In this document: positions 35,984 through 44,239 of the stretch, piece by piece
Layout of the letters: each line of letters opens with the position of its first letter
How positions within the stretch are numbered: position 1 is the stretch's first letter
Made by a program: the position numbers and the translations under genes
Notes under the pieces: model-generated
The model's database searches: none
Told to the model about the DNA's origin: nothing
The model's input: only the letters and a program-made list of their open reading frames with translations
Source: Flavivirga abyssicola
GTDB taxonomy: Bacteria > Bacteroidota > Bacteroidia > Flavobacteriales > Flavobacteriaceae
DNA: 64,000 nt
Reading direction: 5' to 3'
NCBI RefSeq assembly: GCF_030540775.2
Contig: NZ_CP141266.1
Span: forward strand, 3,459,001 to 3,523,000

Positions 35984-36502
35984 ATGAAGACATCAGATTT
36001 AAAAACAACAGAATACAACGCATATTATAAAAGATATATAGATTTAGTATCTAAAGAAACCACATTGATAGATGGTTTTAAAAAAGATTCGGATATGGTT
36101 TTACAATTCTTTGAATCTATTCCTTCAGATAAATTAAATTACAGATATGCAGAAGGAAAATGGAGCATAAAAGAAGTTTTTCAGCATTTAATTGATACTG
36201 AACGTATTTTTCAACATCGCTGTTTTCGTTTTTCCAGACATGATAAAACTGGTATCTCTGGTTTTGAGCAAGACGATTACATAGCACCTTCTCTGGCAAA
36301 TGATAAAAGTTTAGAATCTCTTATAGAAGAGTTTAATGCAGTACGCCAAAGTTTTATTGTATTATTAAAAAGTTTGAATGATGTTGACTTAAAGTTTATT
36401 GGTAATGCAAGTGGTTTAGATATGTCTGCAAGAGCTGCTGCATTTACTATTTTAGGACACTCTATCTGGCATATTAAGGTTATAAATGAGCGTTATTTGT
36501 AA
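35984..36502 (+). CDS. DinB family protein
   Basis: The ATG at 35984 (MKTSDLKTTEYNAYYKRYID) was chosen; the frame upstream overlaps the ABC gene. The four-helix DinB fold shows LNYRYAEGKWSIKEVFQHLI with the first metal-site His, IDTERIFQHRCFRFSRHDKT, and the C-terminal AAAFTILGHSIWHIKVINER, which supplies the other His ligands. DinB proteins are metal-binding and often thiol transferases or nuclease-like; this one is unassigned. It is co-transcribed with the ABC exporter. Confidence 0.9.
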   Translation: MKTSDLKTTEYNAYYKRYIDLVSKETTLIDGFKKDSDMVLQFFESIPSDKLNYRYAEGKWSIKEVFQHLIDTERIFQHRCFRFSRHDKTGISGFEQDDYIAPSLANDKSLESLIEEFNAVRQSFIVLLKSLNDVDLKFIGNASGLDMSARAAAFTILGHSIWHIKVINERYL

Positions 36503-36603
36503 AAACCACGCCTACTACCAAACCATTTTATGGACAGTCCTCTACTACTTACTTAATAAAATAAAGTAGCGATTGGATTAAATAATAGCTGGGCTAACCT
36601 AAT

Positions 36604-37815
36604 CTATGCAAATGCGTTAGGGGCTTTTTTTCTTTTCAAAAAAATAAAAGTTAAAAGAGACAAGATACCAAAAATAGAAAAGCCAATAAACAATGGTAAT
36701 ACAGAGTCATTAACAAAACTACCTATATAATTTGCTATAGGTACTGCCATAACAGTAGATACAAAGCCGTTAATAGCAGCACCAATACCAGCAATATGCC
36801 CCAAAGGTTGCATCGCTAAAGCTCTTATGTTACCAAAAATAAAGCCTACAGCAAAAAATTGTAAAGCGAAAAAACCTATTAAAATACTAATCCTTGGATT
36901 TTCACCAGACCAGAATAAAAGGACATATAAAACAGAGATAGCAGCGTATGCTATAGTTGCTATATAAGCAATACGCCACATGCCATATTTTAAAACAAAA
37001 ACACTATTTAAATAGGTTGCTAATCCAATAGATATAGCCAAACTTGCAAATATATAAGGAAACATATCGGCTAGGTTATACTGCTCTTGAAAAATTTGCT
37101 GAGAAGTACTTAAATAGACCATAAAAGACCCCGTTATGAATCCAGAAATGAATGTGAAAGCAACAGCATCCTTAAATTTAACAAATTCCTTAGCTCCATC
37201 AATAAATTGATGTGATGTGAATTTTATGCGTTTTTCTTTTTGTAGCGTTTCTGGTTGTCGCTTCCAAAACCAAAGCATAACCAAAAGACCATATATTAAA
37301 TTTACATAAAAAATGGATTCCCAATTATAAAAATTAAGCAAAAACTGTCCCAAAGCAGGAGCGATTACTGGGACTAAAATAAAAACCATAACGACAATAG
37401 ATAATATTTTAGCCATATAATCTCCGCTATATGAATCTCTTACTATAGCAATGCTTAGAGTTCTTGGGGAAGATAAACCAACACCTTGAAGCACTCGACC
37501 AATAATCATCATTTCAAAACTTTTGGTAGTTACGCAAATCATGCTACCGATTATAAATACTATAAATCCTATATATACTATAGATTTTCTGCCAAAACTA
37601 TCGGATAAAGGGCCAAAAATAAGTTGACCAAAACCTAATCCTAAAAAAATCATAGTAATTAGTAATTGATTATCATTTTCGTTAGTAACACCTAGAGCAC
37701 TTCCTATTTCTGGAAGTGCAGGTAATAATGCGTCTATTGATAAGGCAACAATAGACATAAGAGATGCCATTAATGCTACAAACTCTAATCGGAATTCAGT
37801 ATTTGATTTTTGCAT
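36604..37815 (-). CDS. Bcr/CflA-type multidrug efflux MFS transporter
   Basis: The 403-residue protein has twelve membrane helices. The N-terminal SIDALLPALPEIGSALGV with Asp in helix 1 is typical of the Bcr/CflA drug:H+ antiporters, and GPLSDSFGRKSIVYIGF is the MFS loop 2-3 motif. GRVLQGVGLSSPRTLSIAIV is motif C-like. It exports hydrophobic drugs or metabolites. A -7 box ends only a few bases upstream of the ATG, which suggests a leaderless or near-leaderless transcript. Confidence 0.93.
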   Translation of the reverse strand: MQKSNTEFRLEFVALMASLMSIVALSIDALLPALPEIGSALGVTNENDNQLLITMIFLGLGFGQLIFGPLSDSFGRKSIVYIGFIVFIIGSMICVTTKSFEMMIIGRVLQGVGLSSPRTLSIAIVRDSYSGDYMAKILSIVVMVFILVPVIAPALGQFLLNFYNWESIFYVNLIYGLLVMLWFWKRQPETLQKEKRIKFTSHQFIDGAKEFVKFKDAVAFTFISGFITGSFMVYLSTSQQIFQEQYNLADMFPYIFASLAISIGLATYLNSVFVLKYGMWRIAYIATIAYAAISVLYVLLFWSGENPRISILIGFFALQFFAVGFIFGNIRALAMQPLGHIAGIGAAINGFVSTVMAVPIANYIGSFVNDSVLPLFIGFSIFGILSLLTFIFLKRKKAPNAFA

Positions 37816-37819
37816 TTGG

Positions 37820-37827
37820 CAAAAGTA
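37820..37827 (-). promoter_or_regulatory. Putative -7 box of the MFS gene
   Basis: TACTTTTG on the minus strand (37827-37820) fits TAnnTTTG. It ends 5 bp before the ATG at 37815, so transcription would start at or very near the start codon. Confidence 0.35.
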
Positions 37828-37939
37828 GTTTATATAAAGTTATCAAGCTTTAATTTAAGTGTTACGTTATAATAATTTTATGATTTTTTAAGATTTATAA
37901 AGTCAATGTGTTTGCTATATTTACATCAAAAAAATAAAT

Positions 37940-38389
37940 ATGAAATATATTAAGCTTGCCTTGATCCTATCTCTTTTTGTTTCCTGTAATAGTGATGATG
38001 AAAAAGATTATGTTACTTTAAATGATCAAGAAATTATCGATTATATATCTGAAAATAAATTGATTGCAGAAAAAAGTGCTACAGGACTTTATTATGTGAT
38101 TGAAGAAGAAGGGACTGGATCACAACCAGTGTCAACATCTACAGTCACAGTAGCATACAAAGGATACTATACTAACGGAACTGTTTTTGATGAAAGTAGT
38201 GCACAAGGCATAAACATTAATTTACAAAATGTTATTCCAGGTTGGGCAGAAGGCATTGCGTATTTTAAAGAAGGAGGCTCCGGTAAGCTTTTAATACCTG
38301 CACATTTAGGTTATGGCAATTCAGATTATAGAGGTATCCCCGGAGGTTCTGTTCTTATTTTTGATATCAATCTTATTTCTGTAAATTAG
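37940..38389 (+). CDS. FKBP-type peptidyl-prolyl isomerase lipoprotein
   Basis: The 149-residue protein has a lipoprotein signal ending LSLFVSC (Cys16). The FKBP core spans about 45-149: TVTVAYKGYYTNGTVFDESS, VIPGWAEGIAYFKEGGSGKL and LIPAHLGYGNSDYRGIPGGS, then VLIFDINLISV. The active-site aromatic and Asp positions are present. It assists protein folding in the periplasm or at the outer membrane. It is monocistronic. Confidence 0.95.
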   Translation: MKYIKLALILSLFVSCNSDDEKDYVTLNDQEIIDYISENKLIAEKSATGLYYVIEEEGTGSQPVSTSTVTVAYKGYYTNGTVFDESSAQGININLQNVIPGWAEGIAYFKEGGSGKLLIPAHLGYGNSDYRGIPGGSVLIFDINLISVN

Positions 38390-38445
38390 AAAGAAAATAA
38401 AAAAGGGGTGATTTTTATTAAAAAAGATCCTTTTACTAACTCTTT

Positions 38446-38585
38446 ATGTTATCAAAGATCATTATAAATGCCAATGATGTTGAATTTATAGAACAATTAA
38501 AGAGACTACATTAGACCCTAAATTGTTTAACCATGAAGGGTATTTGTGTTTGGTTTGGGTTTCATTATCAAGATTAAAACATTAA
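38446..38585 (+). pseudogene. Short frameshifted gene remnant
   Basis: An ATG at 38446 reads MLSKIIINANDVEFIEQLKR and then hits a stop. A shift of one base near 38503 restores a frame reading ETTLDPKLFNHEGYLCLVWV to a TAA at 38585. The second part resembles the N-terminus of a small Bacteroidota family with the pattern LxPKxFxHxGHL. It is likely the decayed N-terminus of such a gene; the rest is missing. Confidence 0.35.
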
Positions 38586-38598
38586 TTAAAAACAACAT

Positions 38599-39045
38599 AT
38601 GCTTACTAAAACATTGATTAAAATTTTTACTCGAGACCTTCATAGGCTTAAGGCAGAAATAATGTCTTATAAACAAGAAGAAAACCTATGGCTTCTTGAT
38701 AAAGAAATAGCAAACTCAGCAGGCAACTTATGTTTACATATTGTTGGTAATCTTAAGCATTTTATAGGAGCAGTTCTTGGTAATTCAGGATATATTAGGC
38801 AGCGAGAATTAGAGTTTTCATTAAAAAACATCCCACGAACAGAATTATTACAACAAGTAGAAGAGGCTGTTAAGGTAATTGAAAATGTTTTGGAGAAATT
38901 ATCGGCCGAAGATCTAAATAAACACTACCCAATACATGTTTTTAATGAGCCAATGACAACGGAATATTTTCTAGTTCATTTAACGACTCATTTATCTTAT
39001 CATGCTGGACAAATAAACTATCATAGGCGTTTAATAGACTCATAG
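38599..39045 (+). CDS. DinB-like (DUF1572-type) protein
   Basis: The 148-residue helical protein begins with FTRDLHRLKAEIMSYKQEEN, has NLCLHIVGNLKHFIGAVLGN with the first His site and the C-terminal TTEYFLVHLTTHLSYHAGQI carrying the last two His ligands, as in DinB/DUF1572 metal-binding four-helix bundles. Function is unknown. The Crp-type regulator gene follows after 1 nt, so the two are expressed together and may be functionally paired. Confidence 0.88.
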   Translation: MLTKTLIKIFTRDLHRLKAEIMSYKQEENLWLLDKEIANSAGNLCLHIVGNLKHFIGAVLGNSGYIRQRELEFSLKNIPRTELLQQVEEAVKVIENVLEKLSAEDLNKHYPIHVFNEPMTTEYFLVHLTTHLSYHAGQINYHRRLIDS

Positions 39046-39046
39046 T

Positions 39047-39640
39047 ATGATTAAAGAAAAAGGACAAGCACTACTAGATTATATTAATAAGAATGTTTCT
39101 TTAACTGAAGCAGAGGAGGAGGTACTTCTTTCTAAAGTAATATATAGAACCTATTTAAAAGGGCAGTTTATTGTTCAGCAAGGAGATGTATGTAAATATG
39201 AATGCTTTGTACTATCAGGTTGTACAAAAACATTTCATGTAGATAATGAAGGACAGGAACATATAATCATGTTTTCGATAGAGGATTGGTGGACTGCAGA
39301 TATGGGGAGTTTTATTACACAAACTCCAGCCGATTTTAATGTACAATGTTTAGAAAAAACAGAGCTCATTATGTTTTCTTATGATGTTATTGAAGACTTA
39401 TATGCTGCAATTCCAAAACTAGAACGCTTTTTTAGGCAAATTATACAAAAAGCATTTATAGCTTCACAAAAGCGTATTATCAGGAGTTTTAGTCTTACAG
39501 CAAAAGACAGATATATTTATTTTAGAAATCAGTATCCAAAAATAGAACAACGAATTCCTCAATATATGATTGCTTCATATTTAGGGATTACCAAAGAGTT
39601 TTTAAGTAAAATTAAGAGCGATCTTATATTTAAACAATAA
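39047..39640 (+). CDS. Crp/Fnr family transcriptional regulator
   Basis: The 197-residue protein has a cNMP-binding fold (about 15-120: YLKGQFIVQQGDVCKYECFV, HIIMFSIEDWWTADMGSFIT). A C-terminal winged-helix follows, whose recognition part reads RIPQYMIASYLGITKEFLSK. The fold's phosphate-binding cassette is not the canonical cAMP type, as is normal for Bacteroidota Crp-like proteins. It may control the adjacent DinB-like gene or the YceI/SnoaL genes downstream. Effector unknown. Confidence 0.92.
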   Translation: MIKEKGQALLDYINKNVSLTEAEEEVLLSKVIYRTYLKGQFIVQQGDVCKYECFVLSGCTKTFHVDNEGQEHIIMFSIEDWWTADMGSFITQTPADFNVQCLEKTELIMFSYDVIEDLYAAIPKLERFFRQIIQKAFIASQKRIIRSFSLTAKDRYIYFRNQYPKIEQRIPQYMIASYLGITKEFLSKIKSDLIFKQ

Positions 39641-39736
39641 AATGTTAAACTAGATTAACATGTTTTCATAAACTACATTATTTTTTGTTAAAACGATGTT
39701 TTAGACATTTGTATCATAATAATAAAACAATATATT

Positions 39737-40090
39737 ATGAATAGGTTAATAGAGAACATTAGTACAATAAATGATATGATTCTCCAAGGGAAAGCACTAG
39801 AAGCGTTCGACGAATTTTATCATGAAGCTGTTGTTATGCAAGAAAATGATAACCCGGAAGTTGTTGGAAAAGCAGCCAACAGAAAGAGAGAAGAAGAATT
39901 TTTTGCATCTATTACAGAGTTTAGATCAGCCCAACCAATAAAGGTAACTATAGGAGAAAATACGACTATGGTAGAATGGCATTTTGATTATACTCATAAA
40001 GATTGGGGGGTGAAAAATTACACGCAAGTGGCAGTACAAGACTGGAAAGATGGAAAAATAATTAAAGAAAAATTTTATTACGGATCATAA
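39737..40090 (+). CDS. SnoaL-like NTF2-fold protein
   Basis: The 117-residue cytosolic protein has the pattern MNRLIENISTINDMILQGKA, EAFDEFYHEAVVMQENDNPE, NRKREEEFFASITEF and TQVAVQDWKDGKIIKEKFYYG, a compact SnoaL-like domain. Nothing shows its ligand. The YceI gene starts 30 nt downstream, so both are probably on one transcript. It lies about 100 bp after the Crp-type gene. Confidence 0.82.
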   Translation: MNRLIENISTINDMILQGKALEAFDEFYHEAVVMQENDNPEVVGKAANRKREEEFFASITEFRSAQPIKVTIGENTTMVEWHFDYTHKDWGVKNYTQVAVQDWKDGKIIKEKFYYGS

Positions 40091-40120
40091 ATTAAATCAA
40101 AAACAATTAAAAAAAACAAC

Positions 40121-40699
40121 ATGAAAAACACAATTAAAAATTTAGTAGTATTAACTGTAGTGACATTATTTACATTGTCTTTTACAGCGATAGATAAAAA
40201 CAAAAAGGAAATAAAAACCGATAAAAGTAAAGTGGTTTGGAAAGGTTATAAAGTAACTGGATCACACGAAGGAACCATTGCAATACAATCAGGGTTTTTA
40301 AATTTTGAAGGCGATAAATTAACAGGAGGTGAGTTTGTAATAGATATGACTACTATAAACACGACTGATTTAGATGGTGAATATAAAGGGAAACTTGATG
40401 GTCATTTAAAATCGGACGATTTTTTTGGTGTTGCAGCACACCCAACAGCTAAATTGGTATTTGTAAAAGTTAAAACTACGGGTAAAAACTCTTATGAAGT
40501 TACAGGAGATTTAACGATAAAAGGGAAAACAAACCCTATTACATTTGCAATATCTGTTTATGGGAATAAAGCCACTGCGACATTGAAAGTTGATAGAACA
40601 AAATATGACGTAAAATATGGATCTACTAGCTTTTTTGAAGGACTGAAAGACAAAGCTATTTATGATGAATTTGATTTAGTATCAGATTTGGAGTTTTAA
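40121..40699 (+). CDS. YceI family periplasmic protein
   Basis: The signal peptide is MKNTIKNLVVLTVVTLFTLS / FTAID. The mature part is the YceI lipocalin-like barrel: SKVVWKGYKVTGSHEGTIAI, GFLNFEGDKLTGGEFVIDMT, GHLKSDDFFGVAAHPTAKLV and ITFAISVYGNKATATLKVDR / TKYDVKYGS. Members bind polyisoprenoid-type lipids in the periplasm. It is the second gene of a pair with the SnoaL-like protein and is followed by a terminator. Confidence 0.95.
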   Translation: MKNTIKNLVVLTVVTLFTLSFTAIDKNKKEIKTDKSKVVWKGYKVTGSHEGTIAIQSGFLNFEGDKLTGGEFVIDMTTINTTDLDGEYKGKLDGHLKSDDFFGVAAHPTAKLVFVKVKTTGKNSYEVTGDLTIKGKTNPITFAISVYGNKATATLKVDRTKYDVKYGSTSFFEGLKDKAIYDEFDLVSDLEF

Positions 40700-40721
40700 T
40701 TATAAGTTGATTAATAGCAAG

Positions 40722-40750
40722 AAAAGGCACTCGTAATGAGTGTCTTTTTG
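40722..40750 (+). terminator. Intrinsic terminator after yceI
   Basis: A near-perfect 10-bp stem (aaaggcactc with gagtgtcttt, one mismatch), a short loop and a T-run lie 23 bp past the YceI stop codon. Confidence 0.7.
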
Positions 40751-40777
40751 TTTTTAATCCTTAGTTGTATTTAATGC

Positions 40778-40785
40778 TATCTTTG
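40778..40785 (+). promoter_or_regulatory. Putative -7 box of the DEAD-box-like gene
   Basis: TATCTTTG fits TAnnTTTG exactly and lies 26 bp before the ATG at 40811. No ideally spaced -33 TTTG was found. Confidence 0.45.
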
Positions 40786-40810
40786 TTTTTTCATATTAAG
40801 AAACATACTT

Positions 40811-41425
40811 ATGTCATTTAAAAAACTCATTCTACCTTTAAAAGATACCATAATAAATAAGGGGTTTGAAGCCCCATTAGCATTTCAAAAAGAAATATTG
40901 CCAAAAATAAAAGGAGGTGCAAGCCTATTTGCTATAGCTCCTAAAGGATCTGGCAAAACAACGAGTATGGTCATAAGTGTTATACAAAGATTAAAATCGG
41001 CATTCGAAGATGCCCCTCGTGCTTTAATTTTTGTAAAAGATAAACAAGCTGCATTAGCATTAGAGTTGGAATTCAATTTATTTAAAAGAGGTACAGATCT
41101 AAGGGTTTATTGTGCTTATGAAGAGCATAATATTGAGTTACAACGTGAAGAAATATATGTTGGAACAGATATCGTTATTGCTACACCAAAGCGTTTGAAT
41201 AGAATATTTTTATTAAACGGTATTAATTTAAACAAGTTGCAAATGTGTATTGTTGAAGATGCTGAATCTTTGTCTAGAGGAAGTCATTTTGCAGAAATAA
41301 CAAGAACCCCAGAAAGTATAGGTAAATGCCAGTATTTAATTTTTTCGACAGAATTTGATAAACGTTTCGAACGTTGGCAAGAATCATTTATGTACACCGC
41401 TCAAGTTATAAAAGCTAAGAAATAG
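40811..41425 (+). CDS. Half-length DEAD-box helicase-like protein (RecA domain 1 only)
   Basis: The 204-residue protein covers only the first RecA-like domain: a Q-motif region (GFEAPLAFQKEILP), motif I APKGSGKTT at 43-51, motif Ib TPKRLNR, a motif II of VEDAES (the DEAD tetrad is EDAE at 149-152), and FST in the place of SAT. The second helicase domain with motifs IV-VI is absent and no frame downstream supplies it. Without it, strand separation is not expected. It may bind RNA or ATP, or join a partner. Similar short proteins are known in Flavobacteriaceae, so this is probably a real gene rather than a fragment. Confidence 0.85.
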   Translation: MSFKKLILPLKDTIINKGFEAPLAFQKEILPKIKGGASLFAIAPKGSGKTTSMVISVIQRLKSAFEDAPRALIFVKDKQAALALELEFNLFKRGTDLRVYCAYEEHNIELQREEIYVGTDIVIATPKRLNRIFLLNGINLNKLQMCIVEDAESLSRGSHFAEITRTPESIGKCQYLIFSTEFDKRFERWQESFMYTAQVIKAKK

Positions 41426-41696
41426 TAATTAGCCTTTTTTGAATGGACATGGTATGGATTTACCAGATGATGTATTAAAAGTCAAGTCTATTATATAAAA
41501 ATGTATTACGGTTATTGTTCCAGGATTAGATAAAAGCTTATTTTCTAATTAAAATGGCTATAAAAGGTAATAATCACAAGGCTTTTTATGAGTAATAATA
41601 AATTATAATATTGTTAGAAATAATTGCATATTTTTACAAGGGGATTAATTATACTTTAAAATTTTGATAAAACCAAAACTTTGTTTAGAACACAGC

Positions 41697-43271
41697 ATGT
41701 TTTTTGTTTGTGTCGTTCTATTATTTTTTAGAACTTTTTGTTACGGTCAAGACTCTGGTGACTACGAGCGATTTGTCGATTCTGCGGATATTTATATTGA
41801 TTATGATACTAAAAAAGCAATAACATTTTTAGATTCTATTCCGCAGCCAGTAGATCATTTCATTAAAAAAGGACTCCCCAATTATTATGTATTAAAATCG
41901 TTGATTTATGATGAAAATAATGATGACATAAAATCATATCAAAGTATCATGTTAGCATTAAAATATGCCATACATGAGAAGAATTATGAAGTAGCAGGAG
42001 AGGCTAGTTTAGAATTATTCTCTAGTCTTTATTATGTTAAAAAGGATACTACAGCATTTAAACATTTAAAAAAAGCTAGAGAATATTATAAATTATCTGA
42101 TTATGCTTATGGCGATTTTGAGGTAGATCTAACATATGCTTATGCTAAGTTTCTTGATAATGAATATAAAGCATGTAATAAGTTGCTATTAGATAATTTA
42201 GTTAAATACAAAGACGCTAAAGACGATGCTTATTTTTATATGTTTGCTTTAAATATGCTTATCTCTAATTATTTGGCATTGGATGATTTAGAAGCAGCTC
42301 ATGTGTATTTCAAGGAATTTAAAAAATTAAAAAATAACCCTACAATTGTTTTATATAATTATGCCTCTTTTGAAGCTTTAGCAGAAGTGTCTTTTGCAAA
42401 TACCCATTTTAAAAGAAAACAAATAGATTCGACATTACATTACCTATCAAAAGCGTCAAAAAATAAACGTTTTATGACAGAAGATGTTAAAGAAGATTAT
42501 TTTAGATTATACATAGATTCTTATAGAATTTTGGAGAACAAAGAAAATGTTGAAGCTTATACGGATTCTTTAGCGGTTTTTGAAAACAAAATGTATGAAA
42601 GCATTATGACCAGCAGTTATGAGGTAAATAACGATTTAGTCAATAAGGGGTTTGAGTTAAAAATTGTTAGTGATAAACAATATTTAAATGGTGTATTGGT
42701 GGTTGTTTTGCTTTTACTCTTAACAGCTTCTAGTTTTATATATATGTTTTTTTATAGAAAACAAAAGCTTAAAACAGTAGATTTAAGTAATCAAACAAGT
42801 AATTTGTCATATTTAAAGTCTAATAATGAAAAATTAGTAGTAAAAGTTCAAGGCTTAGAAGATTACATAGCCAGCTTAAAAAAAGACATTAAAAAAATAT
42901 CTACAATAAGAGAGACTCCTGTACAACGCGAAAAAATTAAAGAATTATATAAAAATGTACACCATAACTCTTCCACAATTTTAGATAAAAGCAAAAGTCA
43001 TTTAGATTTAGTCAATGGTCTTAATGTTAATTTCTTCCAGGTAATAAATAAAATGTATCCGCAATTAAACGATTCGGATGTTATTATTTGCTACTATTTG
43101 TATGTTGGTTTTAAGAATAAAGAAATTGCTGTCTTCTTAAATACATCTGTTAGAGCCATTGAAAGTAAGCGCTACCGTATTACTAAAAAGATTAATATTG
43201 ATAAAGAAAAATCCACACTGGTAGAGTATCTTAAAGTGACTTTTAGAACCTCAGAAAAAATATTAAATTAG
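41697..43271 (+). CDS. Membrane-anchored TPR-like regulator with C-terminal LuxR-type helix-turn-helix
   Basis: The ATG at 41697 gives a signal peptide (MFFVCVVLLFFRTFCYGQD); the longer frame starts at a TTG at 41664. A periplasmic helical repeat region (about 20-325) follows, then one membrane helix (about 333-353), a coiled coil (about 370-415), and a C-terminal LuxR/GerE-like HTH (about 459-500: DSDVIICYYLYVGFKNKEIA, LNTSVRAIESKRYRITKKI). This is the Bacteroidota design in which an outer sensor controls a tethered DNA-binding domain. Target genes are unknown. Confidence 0.87.
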   Translation: MFFVCVVLLFFRTFCYGQDSGDYERFVDSADIYIDYDTKKAITFLDSIPQPVDHFIKKGLPNYYVLKSLIYDENNDDIKSYQSIMLALKYAIHEKNYEVAGEASLELFSSLYYVKKDTTAFKHLKKAREYYKLSDYAYGDFEVDLTYAYAKFLDNEYKACNKLLLDNLVKYKDAKDDAYFYMFALNMLISNYLALDDLEAAHVYFKEFKKLKNNPTIVLYNYASFEALAEVSFANTHFKRKQIDSTLHYLSKASKNKRFMTEDVKEDYFRLYIDSYRILENKENVEAYTDSLAVFENKMYESIMTSSYEVNNDLVNKGFELKIVSDKQYLNGVLVVVLLLLLTASSFIYMFFYRKQKLKTVDLSNQTSNLSYLKSNNEKLVVKVQGLEDYIASLKKDIKKISTIRETPVQREKIKELYKNVHHNSSTILDKSKSHLDLVNGLNVNFFQVINKMYPQLNDSDVIICYYLYVGFKNKEIAVFLNTSVRAIESKRYRITKKINIDKEKSTLVEYLKVTFRTSEKILN

Positions 43272-43335
43272 CTTGAATCTTGGATAAGAAAATTTATGTC
43301 AGTTAGTTGATTTTTGCAAAAAATCGTATCGAAAA

Positions 43336-43862
43336 CCTGTCTGCCGACAGCTACGGTGTACCCACATATTGCCCTAAACAGTAACTATAATAATATTAAA
43401 GAAAAGTGGTATCGTGATGATATGTTATATCTATCAGGTAGAAACCATAAAACCTCCAAATGAGCGGCACTTAGCCCTCTCTTTTGGACAGGTCGTTCCT
43501 TCCTAAATAGAGGATTATAAGATTTAAAAAAGGGATTAAGGCGATCGTTAAGAAATGACCATTAGGCAAGCCCCGACCCTTCGTAAGAATAAAGTACAAA
43601 AGCTTTGAAAACCAGGAGCATAGTATGGGATATAGCATTGGCGCGACGTCGAAGTTTTGTGCTTGGTTCTTCTTGAGCCTAAGCAAAAGAAGAAATTCCT
43701 ATCGAAGGGGCGTCTTTTCTTTTGTTACTTTTCTTTGGACGGGCAAAGAAAAGTAAATAATGAATCTTTTTTAAAGATGTGGGTACACCGTAGCTGCCGA
43801 CAGGCAGGCAAATAAATTTTCGACAAAAAAGCTTCTCGATACATCCCGAAGCAAGTTCGGGA
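43336..43862. repeat. Composite palindromic repeat element in a 968-bp gene-free interval
   Basis: The interval 43272-44239 has no credible gene. A perfect 20-bp inverted repeat (cagctacggtgtacccacat, 43348-43367, and its complement 43777-43796) is flanked by small CTGTC/GACAG-type hairpins (43337-43350; 43794-43807). Inside lies a 12-bp stem TTACTTTTCTTT/AAAGAAAAGTAA (43725-43736, 43745-43756). To the right is CCCGAA/TTCGGG (43845-43861). Such palindromes are typical of repetitive intergenic DNA in this family. Confidence 0.6.
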
Positions 43863-44190
43863 CACTTGAAGTGACATCTTGAACTCTTAAACATAGAAGA
43901 TTCACGTTAAATTAAAGAATACAATATTTTAATAACCCCAAACTTAATACATACAAAAAATACTATTTTATTGATTTTGAGTATAAAATGAGTAGTTAAT
44001 TATTCTTTATTATTAAAGCGGTTTGTGATATTTGCATTGCTATTAATCAACATGAATCTATCACAGACAATCTGCTTAAGTTTGTTTTTATAGGGTAGGC
44101 TTTAATTATTTTTTGAGTTTAAAAACATACGTTGTGGGATTAATTTTTCAGATAAACTAATTTTATAAAGTTTATTTGTTAGATAGAGCA

Positions 44191-44222
44191 AAAAGGAGAC
44201 TGTTAAGGCGGTCTCCTTTTTT
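44191..44222. terminator. Strong hairpin terminator after the acyl-CoA carboxylase operon
   Basis: The 10-bp arms AAAAGGAGAC (44191-44200) and GTCTCCTTTT (44211-44220) are perfect, with a T-run on both strands. It lies 18 bp past the stop of the beta subunit gene. Confidence 0.8.
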
Positions 44223-44239
44223 AGTTTTGTTTTTAGTTG

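Noticed and set aside
43471-43894. Two minus-strand frames of 71 codons in the gap before the carboxylase operon
   Set aside because: They overlap palindromic repeats, have no good start context and no recognisable protein pattern.
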